DNA of 40,816 nt from an uncultured Clostridia bacterium (GCA_947166385.1 CAMVEB010000035.1:1-40816); one strand, 5' to 3'; positions 1 to 8,229 are shown, counted from the first letter of the stretch. Made by a program: numbers and translations. The notes: generated from the sequence alone by a model not told the origin.

Positions 1-16
1 TCGGGCGAGCTTGACT

Positions 17-45
17 AATATACCAGACCTTGTTCCCTTTGTCAA
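17..45 (-). promoter_or_regulatory. Strong leftward sigma-A promoter leaving the window
   Basis: Read on the minus strand, a perfect -35 TTGACA (40-45) is separated by 17 bases from a -10 TATATT (17-22). Directly upstream of the -35 (about 50-80) lie A-tracts that resemble an UP element. The start of transcription would fall at about position 10 and run out of the window. The driven gene is not visible. The combination is typical of strongly expressed genes, including stable RNA genes, but that is inference. Confidence 0.75.
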
Positions 46-99
46 GCACTTTTTTTGTGATTTTTCATAATTTTTTTTTCGGATACTGAAAAATGCTTT

Positions 100-627
100 T
101 CATGGACCGGTTTTCGTCAGTCGGCGGATCTTCCATTGTCCGTTTTCCCGTGCGAGCAGAACCTTGTATTCGGCCTCCGGCCACATCGGCGGATACACAT
201 CTCCGCCGGCTGCCAGCACTTCATCGGCTTTCAACCCTTTAACCCGCCCGTCAATCCTGGGAATCTTCTCCGAGATATCCAGCGAGGTGCTGTTCTCCCA
301 CGGCCACACCCACAAAAATCCCATCTCCAGCCGGTGGTCAATTCCCCGGACATTGTAGTCCGCATATGGAGTGTTTCCCTGGGCAGCCGCGGTGATCATA
401 TCATCCGTTTCCAGCCAGACCGCCTGGAAATACTTGCTCAGTTCTCCGGCGTCCTCCGTGATCCCCATGATATATTTTGCCCGGCTGGCCATTCCGTCTT
501 TCAGGATAATCTGGATATTGGTCAGATTCATGGCATAATAGAACGCGGTAATCATCAGCCCGACAACAAGGCAGATCACCAGCAGCCTGCCGGCTACATA
601 CCAGATGCCGCGCCGCAGGTATTTCAT
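100..627 (-). CDS. Small membrane-anchored hypothetical protein
   Basis: 175 residues. A single hydrophobic segment spans about residues 13-33 after a short Arg/Lys-rich N-terminus, so the protein is probably anchored in the membrane with the remaining 140 residues outside. The body is rich in Trp (a WVWPWE stretch) and the C-terminal 25 residues resemble the 'YKVLLARENGQWKIRRL' ending seen in NTF2-like or DUF4829-like extracytoplasmic domains, but I cannot assign a family. The start is supported by GGAGGCGGAACC directly before ATG. It lies 34 bases downstream of the NYN protein gene on the same strand and probably shares its transcript. No terminator is visible after it. Function unknown. 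Confidence 0.7.
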   Translation of the reverse strand: MKYLRRGIWYVAGRLLVICLVVGLMITAFYYAMNLTNIQIILKDGMASRAKYIMGITEDAGELSKYFQAVWLETDDMITAAAQGNTPYADYNVRGIDHRLEMGFLWVWPWENSTSLDISEKIPRIDGRVKGLKADEVLAAGGDVYPPMWPEAEYKVLLARENGQWKIRRLTKTGP

Positions 628-661
628 GGTTCCGCCTCCTTTCGCCGCGATTGATCCGCTT

Positions 662-1672
662 TTACAGCAATTTGATCAGCATGGTGTTCTGTTCATCCAT
701 CTCTACCACAACCAGACCGTCCTTCTCCAGCTGTTTCATCACATCTGAAAAACGTTTGAACCCAATGGCCCGTTCATTGAAGTCCGGATAAGCGGTAATA
801 ATATCCGCTTTCAGAATGGAAGGATTCACTCGCTCAAATCCGCCGTCCTTATAGGCCTTGAGCTGGGCATTAAAGGCTTCCCGCCAATTGTCTCTGGTCA
901 GCTGCGGAATGGCTTCGCTATTGTCGCTGCTGTTGGTCAGCCCCACCATGACGTCAAAATTGTCATTATGAACGCTCAGGTCCCCGAATCTCGTGGCAAG
1001 CTTCATCAGCAGCTTATAGAACGTGGCGCATCCGTAAGCCTTCTCGTTGAAATCCGGCCGAAGGCGGAGAAGTGTTCCCTTTAACTCGCTGGCATAGATC
1101 TCATCCCGGTCCTGCTCCTCGAGCACCGTCGTCAGCAGTTTGTTCAGTTCGCTTTCGTCAGCTTCCTCGTTGTTCATGCTGGCTTTCTGCTTTCTCGGCT
1201 TTTCCACATTGCGCTTCCCAACGCTTTCCAGGAACTGGAACTCGTTGCATGCGTTGATAAAGATATTGCTGGCGGCTTCACTCCTGCTGATGCCGAGCAC
1301 GAATTTTCCCATGCTTTTCAGCCGGCCCACCAGGGGAACATAATCGCTGTCCCCGGATACAATACAGAAACTGTCGATCAGTTCATTCTCATAGGCCACC
1401 TGCAGCGCGTCAATCACCAGCTGGATATCCGCGTTGTTCTTCTGGCTGATCCCGTAGCGCAGGCTCGGAACCACCGTAAACGTGTTGCTCAGCAGCACTT
1501 CCTTCAGGTCGTCAAACTTATCCGTATATCCGTAAACTTTCCCCAGCAGGATATCACCCCGGATTTTCACCTTTTCCAGGATGCTCTTCAGCGTCGGCAC
1601 TTTGGCCCCGCAGTTTTCCAGATCTACAAAAACCGCAAATTTACTCAGAAATAAAACCTTCTTCCTTTTCAT
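662..1672 (-). CDS. NYN (PIN-like) domain protein with two LOTUS/OST-HTH domains
   Basis: 336 residues. Residues 12-148 form a NYN/LabA-type PIN-like nuclease domain with the acidic positions expected for metal binding: D17 in FVDLEN, D82 in NNADIQ and D108/D110 in SGDSDY. After a basic linker (about 150-170) come two related OST-HTH/LOTUS domains, about 172-245 and 262-336, each with the signature F-N-E-[KR]-A-x-G-x-x-x-F (RPDFNEKAYG and YPDFNERAIG). The family is linked to RNA binding or cleavage, so a cytoplasmic ribonuclease role is likely; the RNA target is unknown. The ATG at 1672 lies about 24 bases after a plausible transcription start but lacks a clear ribosome binding site. A GGAAGAAGG sits inside the first codons, so a slightly later non-ATG start is possible. 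Confidence 0.85.
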   Translation of the reverse strand: MKRKKVLFLSKFAVFVDLENCGAKVPTLKSILEKVKIRGDILLGKVYGYTDKFDDLKEVLLSNTFTVVPSLRYGISQKNNADIQLVIDALQVAYENELIDSFCIVSGDSDYVPLVGRLKSMGKFVLGISRSEAASNIFINACNEFQFLESVGKRNVEKPRKQKASMNNEEADESELNKLLTTVLEEQDRDEIYASELKGTLLRLRPDFNEKAYGCATFYKLLMKLATRFGDLSVHNDNFDVMVGLTNSSDNSEAIPQLTRDNWREAFNAQLKAYKDGGFERVNPSILKADIITAYPDFNERAIGFKRFSDVMKQLEKDGLVVVEMDEQNTMLIKLL

Positions 1673-1702
1673 CTGGGACAGCTTCGTGCTGTCTTGCCTG
1701 TG

Positions 1703-1731
1703 ATTATATCATCTCGCCTGTGATTTTGCCA
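1703..1731 (-). promoter_or_regulatory. Candidate promoter of the NYN-protein gene with paired direct repeats
   Basis: On the minus strand a perfect -10 TATAAT lies at 1703-1708. The best -35 (GTGGCA, 18-base spacer) is weak. The 10-mer GCCTGTGATT (+ strand) occurs twice, at 1696-1705 and 1716-1725, exactly 20 bases apart, so two copies face the same side of the helix; one overlaps the -10. This is the arrangement of a repressor or activator operator, but no regulator can be named. Confidence 0.5.
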
Positions 1732-1769
1732 CTTTTTTGTGCTTTTTCGCAGCTTTCTTCCTGCTGCTA

Positions 1770-1798
1770 TAGACAAAAAGATGTCGGCTTTGTACAAT
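1770..1798 (+). promoter_or_regulatory. Promoter of the glycosyltransferase pair
   Basis: -35 TAGACA (1770-1775), 17-base spacer, -10 TACAAT (1793-1798); each hexamer matches consensus at five of six positions. Transcription would start at about 1805. This puts the upstream in-frame ATG codons (1739 and 1781) before the transcript and supports the TTG start at 1832. Confidence 0.65.
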
Positions 1799-1831
1799 AA
1801 GAACAGTTCTTCCGGGAAGGAGGTTTCTCCA

Positions 1832-2602
1832 TTGCCGCCGATTCTGTCTGCCTGTATTGTCTTATATCATTGCGGGGAAGAAATCGATCATGTCCTTCAC
1901 TGCATTCAGAACGCCGATCTGGAGGTTACGGTTTTCCTCAGTGACAATTCCCCGGAAGAGATGACGGCGGAGCGCCTGAGGTGGGCCTTCCCCGGCATTA
2001 TCGTTCTTCCCCAGGAGAAGAATATCGGCTTTGGCCGCGCCAACAATGCCGTTCTTCCCCTTCTGAAGAGCAAGTATCATCTGATGTTGAATCCGGATGT
2101 TTCCTTTGAGCCGTCCCTCCTTCGCAGGATGGTCGCCTATATGGAAGAACATCCGAATATCGCTGTCCTGACACCCCGGGTGCTGAACGAGGATGGATCC
2201 GAGCAGTTCCTTCCGAAGAAAAGTGTTTCCGTCCATTATCTTCTGGGCGGCCTGCTGGAGGGGTTCGGTGGGGTTTTCCGCCGCTGGCGGCAGGATTTCA
2301 CCATGGCCAATGTCGAGGTCCAGATGCCCATGCCTGTCGAGTTTGCCACCGGATGCTTCCTGTTGATCCGCACCTCGGTTTTCCAGCGTCTCAACGGCTT
2401 TGATCCCCGTTTCTTCCTCTATCAGGAGGATTCTGATCTGAGCCGCCGCATCCTGGAGGAACATCTGGGCAGTATTGTTTATCACCCCGATATGTGTATT
2501 ACCCATCGTTGGGCTCGGGAGAACACGCGGACCTTCCAGGGCCGTATGCGTCAGATCCGCTCGGTCTGCAAGTATTTTCTGAAATGGGGGATCTCCTGGT
2601 GA
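1832..2602 (+). CDS. Family 2 glycosyltransferase (rhamnosyltransferase-like)
   Basis: 256 residues from a TTG start. The start is chosen because GGGAAGGAGG (1814-1823) lies eight bases before the TTG, and the two upstream ATGs precede the predicted transcription start. A GT-A fold GT2 enzyme is indicated by the N-terminal strand ILSACIVLYH, D38-N39-S40, the KNIGFGRANN motif, a nucleotide/metal site in LNPDV (87-90), and a FATGCFLLIR...GFDPRFFLYQEDSDLS acceptor-side block typical of WbbL-like rhamnosyltransferases. It has no membrane segment, so it likely acts on the cytoplasmic face, transferring a sugar to a polysaccharide or lipid-linked acceptor. Its stop overlaps the next glycosyltransferase by four bases (GTGA), implying translational coupling. 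The donor sugar cannot be told from sequence. Confidence 0.88.
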   Translation: MPPILSACIVLYHCGEEIDHVLHCIQNADLEVTVFLSDNSPEEMTAERLRWAFPGIIVLPQEKNIGFGRANNAVLPLLKSKYHLMLNPDVSFEPSLLRRMVAYMEEHPNIAVLTPRVLNEDGSEQFLPKKSVSVHYLLGGLLEGFGGVFRRWRQDFTMANVEVQMPMPVEFATGCFLLIRTSVFQRLNGFDPRFFLYQEDSDLSRRILEEHLGSIVYHPDMCITHRWARENTRTFQGRMRQIRSVCKYFLKWGISW

Positions 2603-3531
2603 AAACGGCCGTCCTGCTTGCCGCGTGCAACGGGGAGAAGAATCTTCCGGCACTGCTGGATTCCCTGTCTTCCCAGACGGATCCGGATTTCTGCGTGCTG
2701 ATGCAGGATGATGGCTCCACGGATGGCACTCCCGCCCTGCTTCGGTCCCGGGCTGATCTGGATCCCCGCTTTTCCTTCGGTAATAACCCGGGCCGTCATC
2801 TGGGCGCTGCCGGGAATTTTCTTTCCCTTCTTTCCCAGACAGATGCTGATTTTGCCCTGCTCTGTGATCAGGATGATATCTGGATGCCGGAAAAAATCGG
2901 CGTCCTGAAGCAGGCCATGCTGGAGGCCGTATCTGCTGATGGTGCGGAAAAGCCCATTCTGGTTCATTCTGACTGTAGCCTGGTCGATGAGGAAGGCAGC
3001 CCCATCGGGGACAGCTTTTTCCGCCATCAGGGCTGGGATCCGAATGCGGTCACCCTTCCTCCGCTTCTGGTGCAGAACAATGTGACAGGTTGCACCGTCA
3101 TCATGAACCGACCTCTGATCAATCTGGTCGCTGCCCACGGAAAAGCCAGGGATCTGTTTATGCATGACTGGTTCATCGCGCTGACGGCCGCGGCCTTCGG
3201 CAGGATAGTTTTTGTTCCCCAGCCGCTCACGGCTTACCGGCAGCACGGCGGCAACGCCATCGGCGCCAGCCGTTCCGGGCTGGTCACCCGGGCTTTCCGT
3301 GCTCTCGCCGGCCGGAAGGACGCGAAGCGCAGGATTCAGCTTACATATACACACACCATGGTCTTCCGCAGGCTGTATGAAGGCACGCTTCCTCCAGCGG
3401 CTGACAGGATCACCTCCGATTACCTGGCCACCAGGAAGCTGCATAAAACAGCCCGGGTGCTGGCTGTACGGCGCATGGGCTGCGTCATGCAAAGTCCGAT
3501 CACCCGGGCCGGGCAGATTCTTTTTGGCTGA
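2599..3531 (+). CDS. Family 2 glycosyltransferase
   Basis: 310 residues from a GTG start that overlaps the preceding stop (GTGA); GGGGGAT lies about six bases upstream, and in-frame ATGs further up lie inside the first glycosyltransferase. GT2 hallmarks are the start AVLLAACNGEKNLPALL, the DDGS motif (37-40), and CDQDDIW (89-95), which supplies the DXD-type metal site. The C-terminal third includes MHDWFIAL and LTAYRQHGGN, usual in GT2 enzymes that extend cell-surface polysaccharides. It presumably works with the first enzyme to add two sugars to one glycan. The gene ends only two bases before the convergent secreted-protein gene and no terminator separates them. A two-gene GT cassette with no flanking polysaccharide genes is slightly unusual. 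Confidence 0.88.
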   Translation: MKTAVLLAACNGEKNLPALLDSLSSQTDPDFCVLMQDDGSTDGTPALLRSRADLDPRFSFGNNPGRHLGAAGNFLSLLSQTDADFALLCDQDDIWMPEKIGVLKQAMLEAVSADGAEKPILVHSDCSLVDEEGSPIGDSFFRHQGWDPNAVTLPPLLVQNNVTGCTVIMNRPLINLVAAHGKARDLFMHDWFIALTAAAFGRIVFVPQPLTAYRQHGGNAIGASRSGLVTRAFRALAGRKDAKRRIQLTYTHTMVFRRLYEGTLPPAADRITSDYLATRKLHKTARVLAVRRMGCVMQSPITRAGQILFG

Positions 3532-3533
3532 AA

Positions 3534-5438
3534 TCAGATTTCCTTAAACTCCGCTTCTTCCGGCACACCTTTCTGGATCAGCATTTCTCTGTACATTTCC
3601 AGCTTCTCCTCCGGGCACCGGATCACCGCTTTCCCCGGAATCCCGCGGAACGCATGGCTCCCGACTTTTCCGTCCGTCAGCTGGCTTGTCCGGATTACGA
3701 TCTTTTTCAAAGAATCGCATCCGTCAAAGGCCCGCTTTCCGATGGCCTTTACTTTTCCGCCCAGTTCCACGCTGCGCAGGGCGGAGCAGTCCCGGAAAGC
3801 TTCGTCCTTGATGGTCTGCAGTTTCCCGAAAGTCGGGATTTCCTCCAGACTGGTGCAGCCCAGGAACGCGTCTTTTCCGATCGTGGTGATATTTCCGCCG
3901 CCTGACACAGCAACCAGCCATTCCATTCCCGCCAGCGCTCCGTCGGCGATAGTCGTCACCGCGTACTTGTGCTGGTTGATTTCAACATGGTTCTGGATCT
4001 CCAGCCCTTTCAGGGTTTCGTCGTCCGTTCCGGTCAGCACGGCGTGATCGCCGGAGATTTCATAGTAGCCATTATCCACCAGCACGCCCGTTTCTTTCTC
4101 TTCCGGATCGTCAACCGGTTCCGAATGTCCCCTCGGCTGAGGAGTATCCGCGTACAGGGTCTTCAGCAGGTTCCGGGAAGCCAGTTCTCCGGGGATCTCC
4201 CCCGGTGCCCACTCGTACCCGATCGCTTCCTGGTACTCTGCCACCGCCTGGATGGTCATCGTCCCGTAAATCCCGTCGATCTTCACGGGATCGTACCCGA
4301 GCCTTCTCAGTTGCTGCTGCATATAGGTCACGCTCAGCCCCTGATCCCCTTTCCGCAGAGGCAGGTATTTGTCATACTCCGGTGCGGAGGCGGCGAACAG
4401 TTTCTGCTGGATATACTCGGTCATATAGGAACGTTCCCGCAGATGAATTGCGTCATAGAACAGGTTCACCGCTACCTGGGTCTGGGTTCCCCAGGACCCG
4501 TCCACATTCCCCACCGGATATCCCAGATCCCGCAGTCTTCTCTGGATACTGCGCACCGCCGTTCCGCTGTCGCCCCTCCGCACGGTGCCGTCCTCTTCCT
4601 CTTCTTTCTTCGGAGTCGGTGTGGGCGTGGGCTTAGGGGTCGGAGTTGGGGTGGGTGTCGGGGTTGGGGTGGCTGTCGGCGCTGGCGTGACAGTCACCAG
4701 CTGCAGCGCGTCATTCTGGACCCCCTCCAGCTGCCACATGACCGTTTCAGTTGTGATGTACCTGTACAGGCGGCTGCCCGCAATGCATGCGCTGGCTGTC
4801 GGATACCCGCTCGGAAGATAAGTGGTCATTTCTCCTGTCTTCAGGTTAAAGGCAAAAATGCTCTGGTCCGCCGCAGTCACGGTCAGCGCCTCTGCCGTAA
4901 CCGTCATGGATTTCGGCGCTGTCACGTTTTTTCCGGTCAGGAGCACTTCCTGCGTCCCGGAATAATCCGCTCCCGTCCCGGGCAGTGCTTTCTGCATCAG
5001 CACATAGCCCGTGTCCGTCTGGTTGATCCAGTATACATATTTTCCGTCTTCCGTTGCGCAGACGGCGCGCTCGGAGTAAACCAGGTCTCCGATGGTCAGC
5101 TTTCCGTTATCCGGCGCCACCGTTTTCTCCGCCCAGGTCTGCAGCTCCGCGTCCGTTGCGTTTCCGGACAGAATCAGGCTGGATGTTCCGTCCTTCCGCA
5201 CGGAAACAATCCGGTTGTCCTGTGTCAGGCATACCACATCATCCTCGGTCATACCCAGCACGTCTTTCATGGCAACAGACAGCTTCCTGGTCTGTCCGTC
5301 TGTGCACTGAAGATACAGTTCATTGTTCTCACCGATCCAGGCCGTCACAGTCCGGTCCGTTACCGCTGGGGCCGCCGCGGCGCTGATCAGTGTCGACAGA
5401 GCCAGTATCATCACCAGTATGAACAGCGTTCTTTTCAA
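3534..5438 (-). CDS. Secreted peptidoglycan-binding protein with BspA-type LRR repeats
   Basis: 634 residues from a TTG start with GGAGG nine bases upstream; the nearby ATG is out of frame. A signal peptide covers about residues 1-23 (hydrophobic core, AAA-P). Residues 30-245 are a beta-rich domain that may form a propeller-like sensor. A Thr-Pro linker (about 251-276) follows, then two PG_binding_1 repeats, about 287-350 (RRGDSGTAVRSIQRRLRDLGY) and 362-425 (RKGDQGLSVTYMQQQLRRLGY). The C-terminus (about 452-634) has the IGKxAFxGCxSLxxI repeats of BspA-like LRR_5 domains. It probably binds cell wall through the middle repeats and displays the LRR part outside. No enzymatic domain is visible. 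The following gene on the transcript side is empty to 3531, where a convergent gene ends. Confidence 0.85.
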   Translation of the reverse strand: MKRTLFILVMILALSTLISAAAAPAVTDRTVTAWIGENNELYLQCTDGQTRKLSVAMKDVLGMTEDDVVCLTQDNRIVSVRKDGTSSLILSGNATDAELQTWAEKTVAPDNGKLTIGDLVYSERAVCATEDGKYVYWINQTDTGYVLMQKALPGTGADYSGTQEVLLTGKNVTAPKSMTVTAEALTVTAADQSIFAFNLKTGEMTTYLPSGYPTASACIAGSRLYRYITTETVMWQLEGVQNDALQLVTVTPAPTATPTPTPTPTPTPKPTPTPTPKKEEEEDGTVRRGDSGTAVRSIQRRLRDLGYPVGNVDGSWGTQTQVAVNLFYDAIHLRERSYMTEYIQQKLFAASAPEYDKYLPLRKGDQGLSVTYMQQQLRRLGYDPVKIDGIYGTMTIQAVAEYQEAIGYEWAPGEIPGELASRNLLKTLYADTPQPRGHSEPVDDPEEKETGVLVDNGYYEISGDHAVLTGTDDETLKGLEIQNHVEINQHKYAVTTIADGALAGMEWLVAVSGGGNITTIGKDAFLGCTSLEEIPTFGKLQTIKDEAFRDCSALRSVELGGKVKAIGKRAFDGCDSLKKIVIRTSQLTDGKVGSHAFRGIPGKAVIRCPEEKLEMYREMLIQKGVPEEAEFKEI

Positions 5439-5530
5439 GCTTCATCGCCTCCAGATCACAATTGGGAACTTTGTTCTCCGCTCATATAAACGAATCAAAC
5501 CGGAAAATCATGCCGCATCATCATATTTTT

Positions 5531-7696
5531 TTATTTCAGTACAAATGATTCCGTCAGAATCAGGTGATCTGCGTATCCGGTGGAAATCTGGAGCTCCCCG
5601 GCTTCCGATACTTCCCGGCAGTTGAAATCGATAAAGCGCAGCTGCTTTTCCGATATGGTGAATTCCACGTCTCTGCTTTCTCCTGGTTGCAGTTCAATCT
5701 TACGGTAGTCAATCAGCTGCTGCACCGGGCGCACAACCGACGCCACGGGATCCCGCAGGTACAGCTGCACTGCTTCCTTCCCGGGAAGCTTCCCCGTGTT
5801 TTTCACCGTCACCGTCACCTTCAGCGTTTCCTCTCCCGTCATCGAGCGCCGGTCCAGCGTCAGCTTTTCATAGGCAAACGTGGTATAGCTCAGTCCGTAT
5901 CCGAAAGAATACAGCGGCAGGTTTGGCATATCCAGATAGCAGCTGGAGAAAGGAACCGGTCTGTTGTCCGGCGGCGGTTTCGGCCGGCCGGTATTCATCC
6001 GGTTGTAGGGCATGGGATACTGTCCGACGCTCCTCGGCAGCCCGACAGACAGCTTTCCGCAGGGATTCGCTTTTCCCCACAGCAGCCGTGCCAGTGCGTT
6101 GCCGGCTTCCGTTCCCGGATACCACATTTCAAGCAAAGCCGGCGCCGTCTCCGCCAGTTCCTCCAGCACCAGTGGCCGCCCGTTGAACAGAACCACCGCG
6201 GTTCGCGGATTCGCTTCAATCACCCGTCTCGCCAGCTCGATCTGTGGGCCGGGCAGCGTCAGCTCGGCCCGGCTCCGGCCCTCTCCGCTGTAGTTTTCCG
6301 GCTCTCCCAGAGTCAGGATCACCACGTCTGCTTTCCGGGCAGCCTCCGCGGCTGGCGCGATCCCGCTCCTGTCGGTATCCGCGAATTCCGCTCCGCATCC
6401 TTTCTCGATGATCACTTCCGCGTCAGGCATCAGGGCACGGATCCCTTCGGGAATGGTCACCGTATCTTTCTCCGCCCCGGGCCTGGACCAGAATCCGTTC
6501 AGCCGCGTTTCCTCTGCAAACGGGCCGATCAGGGCAATTCGCTTCACTTCTCCGGAGAACGGAAGAATTCCGTCGTTCTTCAGCAGAACGGCCGTTTCCT
6601 CCGCTGCTCTTCTGGCAATCGCCCGGTGCTCTTCGCACAGGTACAGCCGCTTTTCCGCTTCCTCGTCCGCCCCGTGCAGAGGGTTTTCGAAAAGCCCCAG
6701 CTCGTTCTTCAGCTTCAGCACCCGCATCACGGCCGCATCCACCGTCTCTTCCTGAATGATGCCTTCCTTGACCAGATCTGCCAGATACAGGTAGTACGCA
6801 TTCTTCACCATGTCAATATCGCATCCGGCTTCCATTGCCAGGCGGGCTGCGTCCTTCAGATCCTTTGCCACGCCGTGGGGCACCAGTTCCCCGACGGCGT
6901 TGTAATCGCTGATAACCACCCCGTCGAATCCCCATTCGCCCCGCAGCACATCATTCATCAGCCATCGGTTGGCCACCGACGGAATCCCGTTCAGCGCGTT
7001 GAAGCTCGGCATTACCAGCCTGGCCCCCGCTTCCACACAGGCCCGGTATGCCGGCAGGTAAGTTTCCCGCAGGGTCCGCTCAGACACGTCAACGGTGTTG
7101 TAATCCCGTCCGGCTTCTCCCGCGCCGTATGCCGCGTAATGCTTGACGCAGCAGGCCACGGAATCCTTCTCCGCCAGGTTCTCCCCCTGGGTGGCCCGCA
7201 CGTAGGCAGCGCCCATCCTGCTGTTGATCAGCACCTCTTCCGAGTTGGTCTCCATGATCCGGCCCCATCGGGCGTCCCGGGCCGTATCCACCATCGGATT
7301 GAACGTCACGTGAACGCCGCATGCCGCTGATTCCTTTCTGGCCATATCCGCGCATGCCGTCATCAGGTCATCGTCAAAGGAGCAGCCCATCGCCAGCGGA
7401 ATGGGATACGTCGTCCGCAGTCCATGGATCACGTCCAGCATCAGCAGCAGAGGGATTTTCTTCGGATCGGCCGTCAGATGCATTTCCTGGAGGGCTTTCG
7501 CCTGCTGTGCGTTCTCAAAGGTAAGCACGCTGCCCATCACCCGGCACAGGTCCTCCGTCGGCAGCATCTCCCCGTCCGGTCCGGTAATCTCCATCGTATT
7601 GGCAATGAACTGTCCGGCGTTGCACTGAACCAACTGCCCGACCTTTTCCTCCAGGGTCATACTCTCCAGTAAGTCCTGCAGTTTTCTTTCTTCCAT
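5531..7696 (-). CDS. bglX: Glycoside hydrolase family 3 beta-glucosidase
   Basis: 721 residues. GH3 N-terminal barrel: VIHGLRTTYPIPLA (89-102), KHYAAYGAGEAGRDYN (185-200), and the nucleophile Asp264 in VVISDYNAV. A second alpha/beta domain (about 365-590) and a C-terminal fibronectin III-like domain (about 620-720) complete the common GH3 plan. There is no signal peptide, so the enzyme is probably cytoplasmic and releases glucose, or possibly xylose, from imported beta-linked oligosaccharides. Family architecture cannot settle the exact substrate. GGGGGAAGAGA before ATG supports the start. It is transcribed away from rpmB. A 92-base gap without a clear terminator separates it from the secreted LRR protein, which may be read through. 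Confidence 0.9.
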   Translation of the reverse strand: MEERKLQDLLESMTLEEKVGQLVQCNAGQFIANTMEITGPDGEMLPTEDLCRVMGSVLTFENAQQAKALQEMHLTADPKKIPLLLMLDVIHGLRTTYPIPLAMGCSFDDDLMTACADMARKESAACGVHVTFNPMVDTARDARWGRIMETNSEEVLINSRMGAAYVRATQGENLAEKDSVACCVKHYAAYGAGEAGRDYNTVDVSERTLRETYLPAYRACVEAGARLVMPSFNALNGIPSVANRWLMNDVLRGEWGFDGVVISDYNAVGELVPHGVAKDLKDAARLAMEAGCDIDMVKNAYYLYLADLVKEGIIQEETVDAAVMRVLKLKNELGLFENPLHGADEEAEKRLYLCEEHRAIARRAAEETAVLLKNDGILPFSGEVKRIALIGPFAEETRLNGFWSRPGAEKDTVTIPEGIRALMPDAEVIIEKGCGAEFADTDRSGIAPAAEAARKADVVILTLGEPENYSGEGRSRAELTLPGPQIELARRVIEANPRTAVVLFNGRPLVLEELAETAPALLEMWYPGTEAGNALARLLWGKANPCGKLSVGLPRSVGQYPMPYNRMNTGRPKPPPDNRPVPFSSCYLDMPNLPLYSFGYGLSYTTFAYEKLTLDRRSMTGEETLKVTVTVKNTGKLPGKEAVQLYLRDPVASVVRPVQQLIDYRKIELQPGESRDVEFTISEKQLRFIDFNCREVSEAGELQISTGYADHLILTESFVLK

Positions 7697-7822
7697 TCTC
7701 TTCCCCCACCGTTCTGTAAATCATCGGATGTTCTTTATTTCTTCATCCTTCTGCCAAAAACCTTTATTCTTCCCGGAGCCCTTCTGTCATTTCTTCCGCT
7801 TCCTTTTGAGATAAAAAAATGC

Positions 7823-7851
7823 TTGCAATTTGAATACGGTTGTGATATTGT
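7823..7851 (+). promoter_or_regulatory. Promoter of rpmB
   Basis: -35 TTGCAA (7823-7828), 17-base spacer, -10 TATTGT (7846-7851) preceded by TGA, which gives an extended -10 element. Transcription would start near 7858, about 38 bases before the rpmB ATG. Confidence 0.6.
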
Positions 7852-7895
7852 AGATAAGCTTGATGTGTAACACTCCAGTAAGGAGGAGGATTTCC

Positions 7896-8108
7896 ATGGG
7901 TAAGTATTGTGAGATTTGCGAAAAGGGCACGCTGAACGGCAATAATGTCAGCCATTCCAACCGCAAGAGCCATCGTATCTGGGCTCCCAATGTGCAGAGC
8001 GTTCGCGTCATGGTGAACGGGGCTGCCCGGCGGATGAATGTGTGCACCCGTTGCCTCCGTAGCGGTAATGTGCAGCGCGCTCTCCCCAAGGTTCACGAAG
8101 AGGCCTGA
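7896..8108 (+). CDS. rpmB: 50S ribosomal protein L28
   Basis: 70 residues, normal length. The start is the ATG preceded by AAGGAGGAGGATTTCC; an upstream in-frame ATG at 7860 lies outside the protein family and ahead of this site. The protein starts MGKYCEICEKG and carries two CxxC pairs (C5/C8 in the N-terminus and the pair in VCTRCLRSG), so it is the zinc-binding form of L28. It is a structural part of the large ribosomal subunit. The gene stands alone between the GH3 gene (divergent) and the ABC exporter gene (convergent), with its own promoter and terminator. Single-gene rpmB units are common in Bacillota. Confidence 0.97.
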   Translation: MGKYCEICEKGTLNGNNVSHSNRKSHRIWAPNVQSVRVMVNGAARRMNVCTRCLRSGNVQRALPKVHEEA

Positions 8109-8187
8109 GTTTCCTGCCGGTTGTCCGTTGTGCAGCGGCGTCCGGTCTGGAGCTGGATCCGGTCTCCCGGAAGATGTGTTATGAATC

Positions 8188-8215
8188 GCGGCGTGATTTT
8201 CATCACGCCGCTTTT
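8188..8215 (+). terminator. Intrinsic terminator of rpmB
   Basis: Ten-base-pair perfect stem GCGGCGTGAT/ATCACGCCGC with a TTTC loop (8188-8211) followed by TTTT. It lies between convergent rpmB and the ABC exporter gene. On the minus strand no T-run follows the hairpin, so it is best read as the terminator of rpmB only. Confidence 0.85.
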
Positions 8216-8229
8216 CTCTTGCCCATCCG

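Noticed and set aside
1..99. Inverted repeat GCTTGAC/GTCAAGC as a + strand terminator
   Set aside because: The arms are 26 bases apart and one is the -35 box of the leftward promoter; the promoter reading explains the sequence better.
4610..4690. GT-rich repeats that could look like a microsatellite or CRISPR-like array
   Set aside because: They encode the Thr-Pro linker of the secreted LRR protein; units are two codons long, in frame, and lack spacers.
7764..8096. A 110-codon open frame antisense to rpmB
   Set aside because: It runs through rpmB in reverse, has no ribosome site and would start inside the gene.
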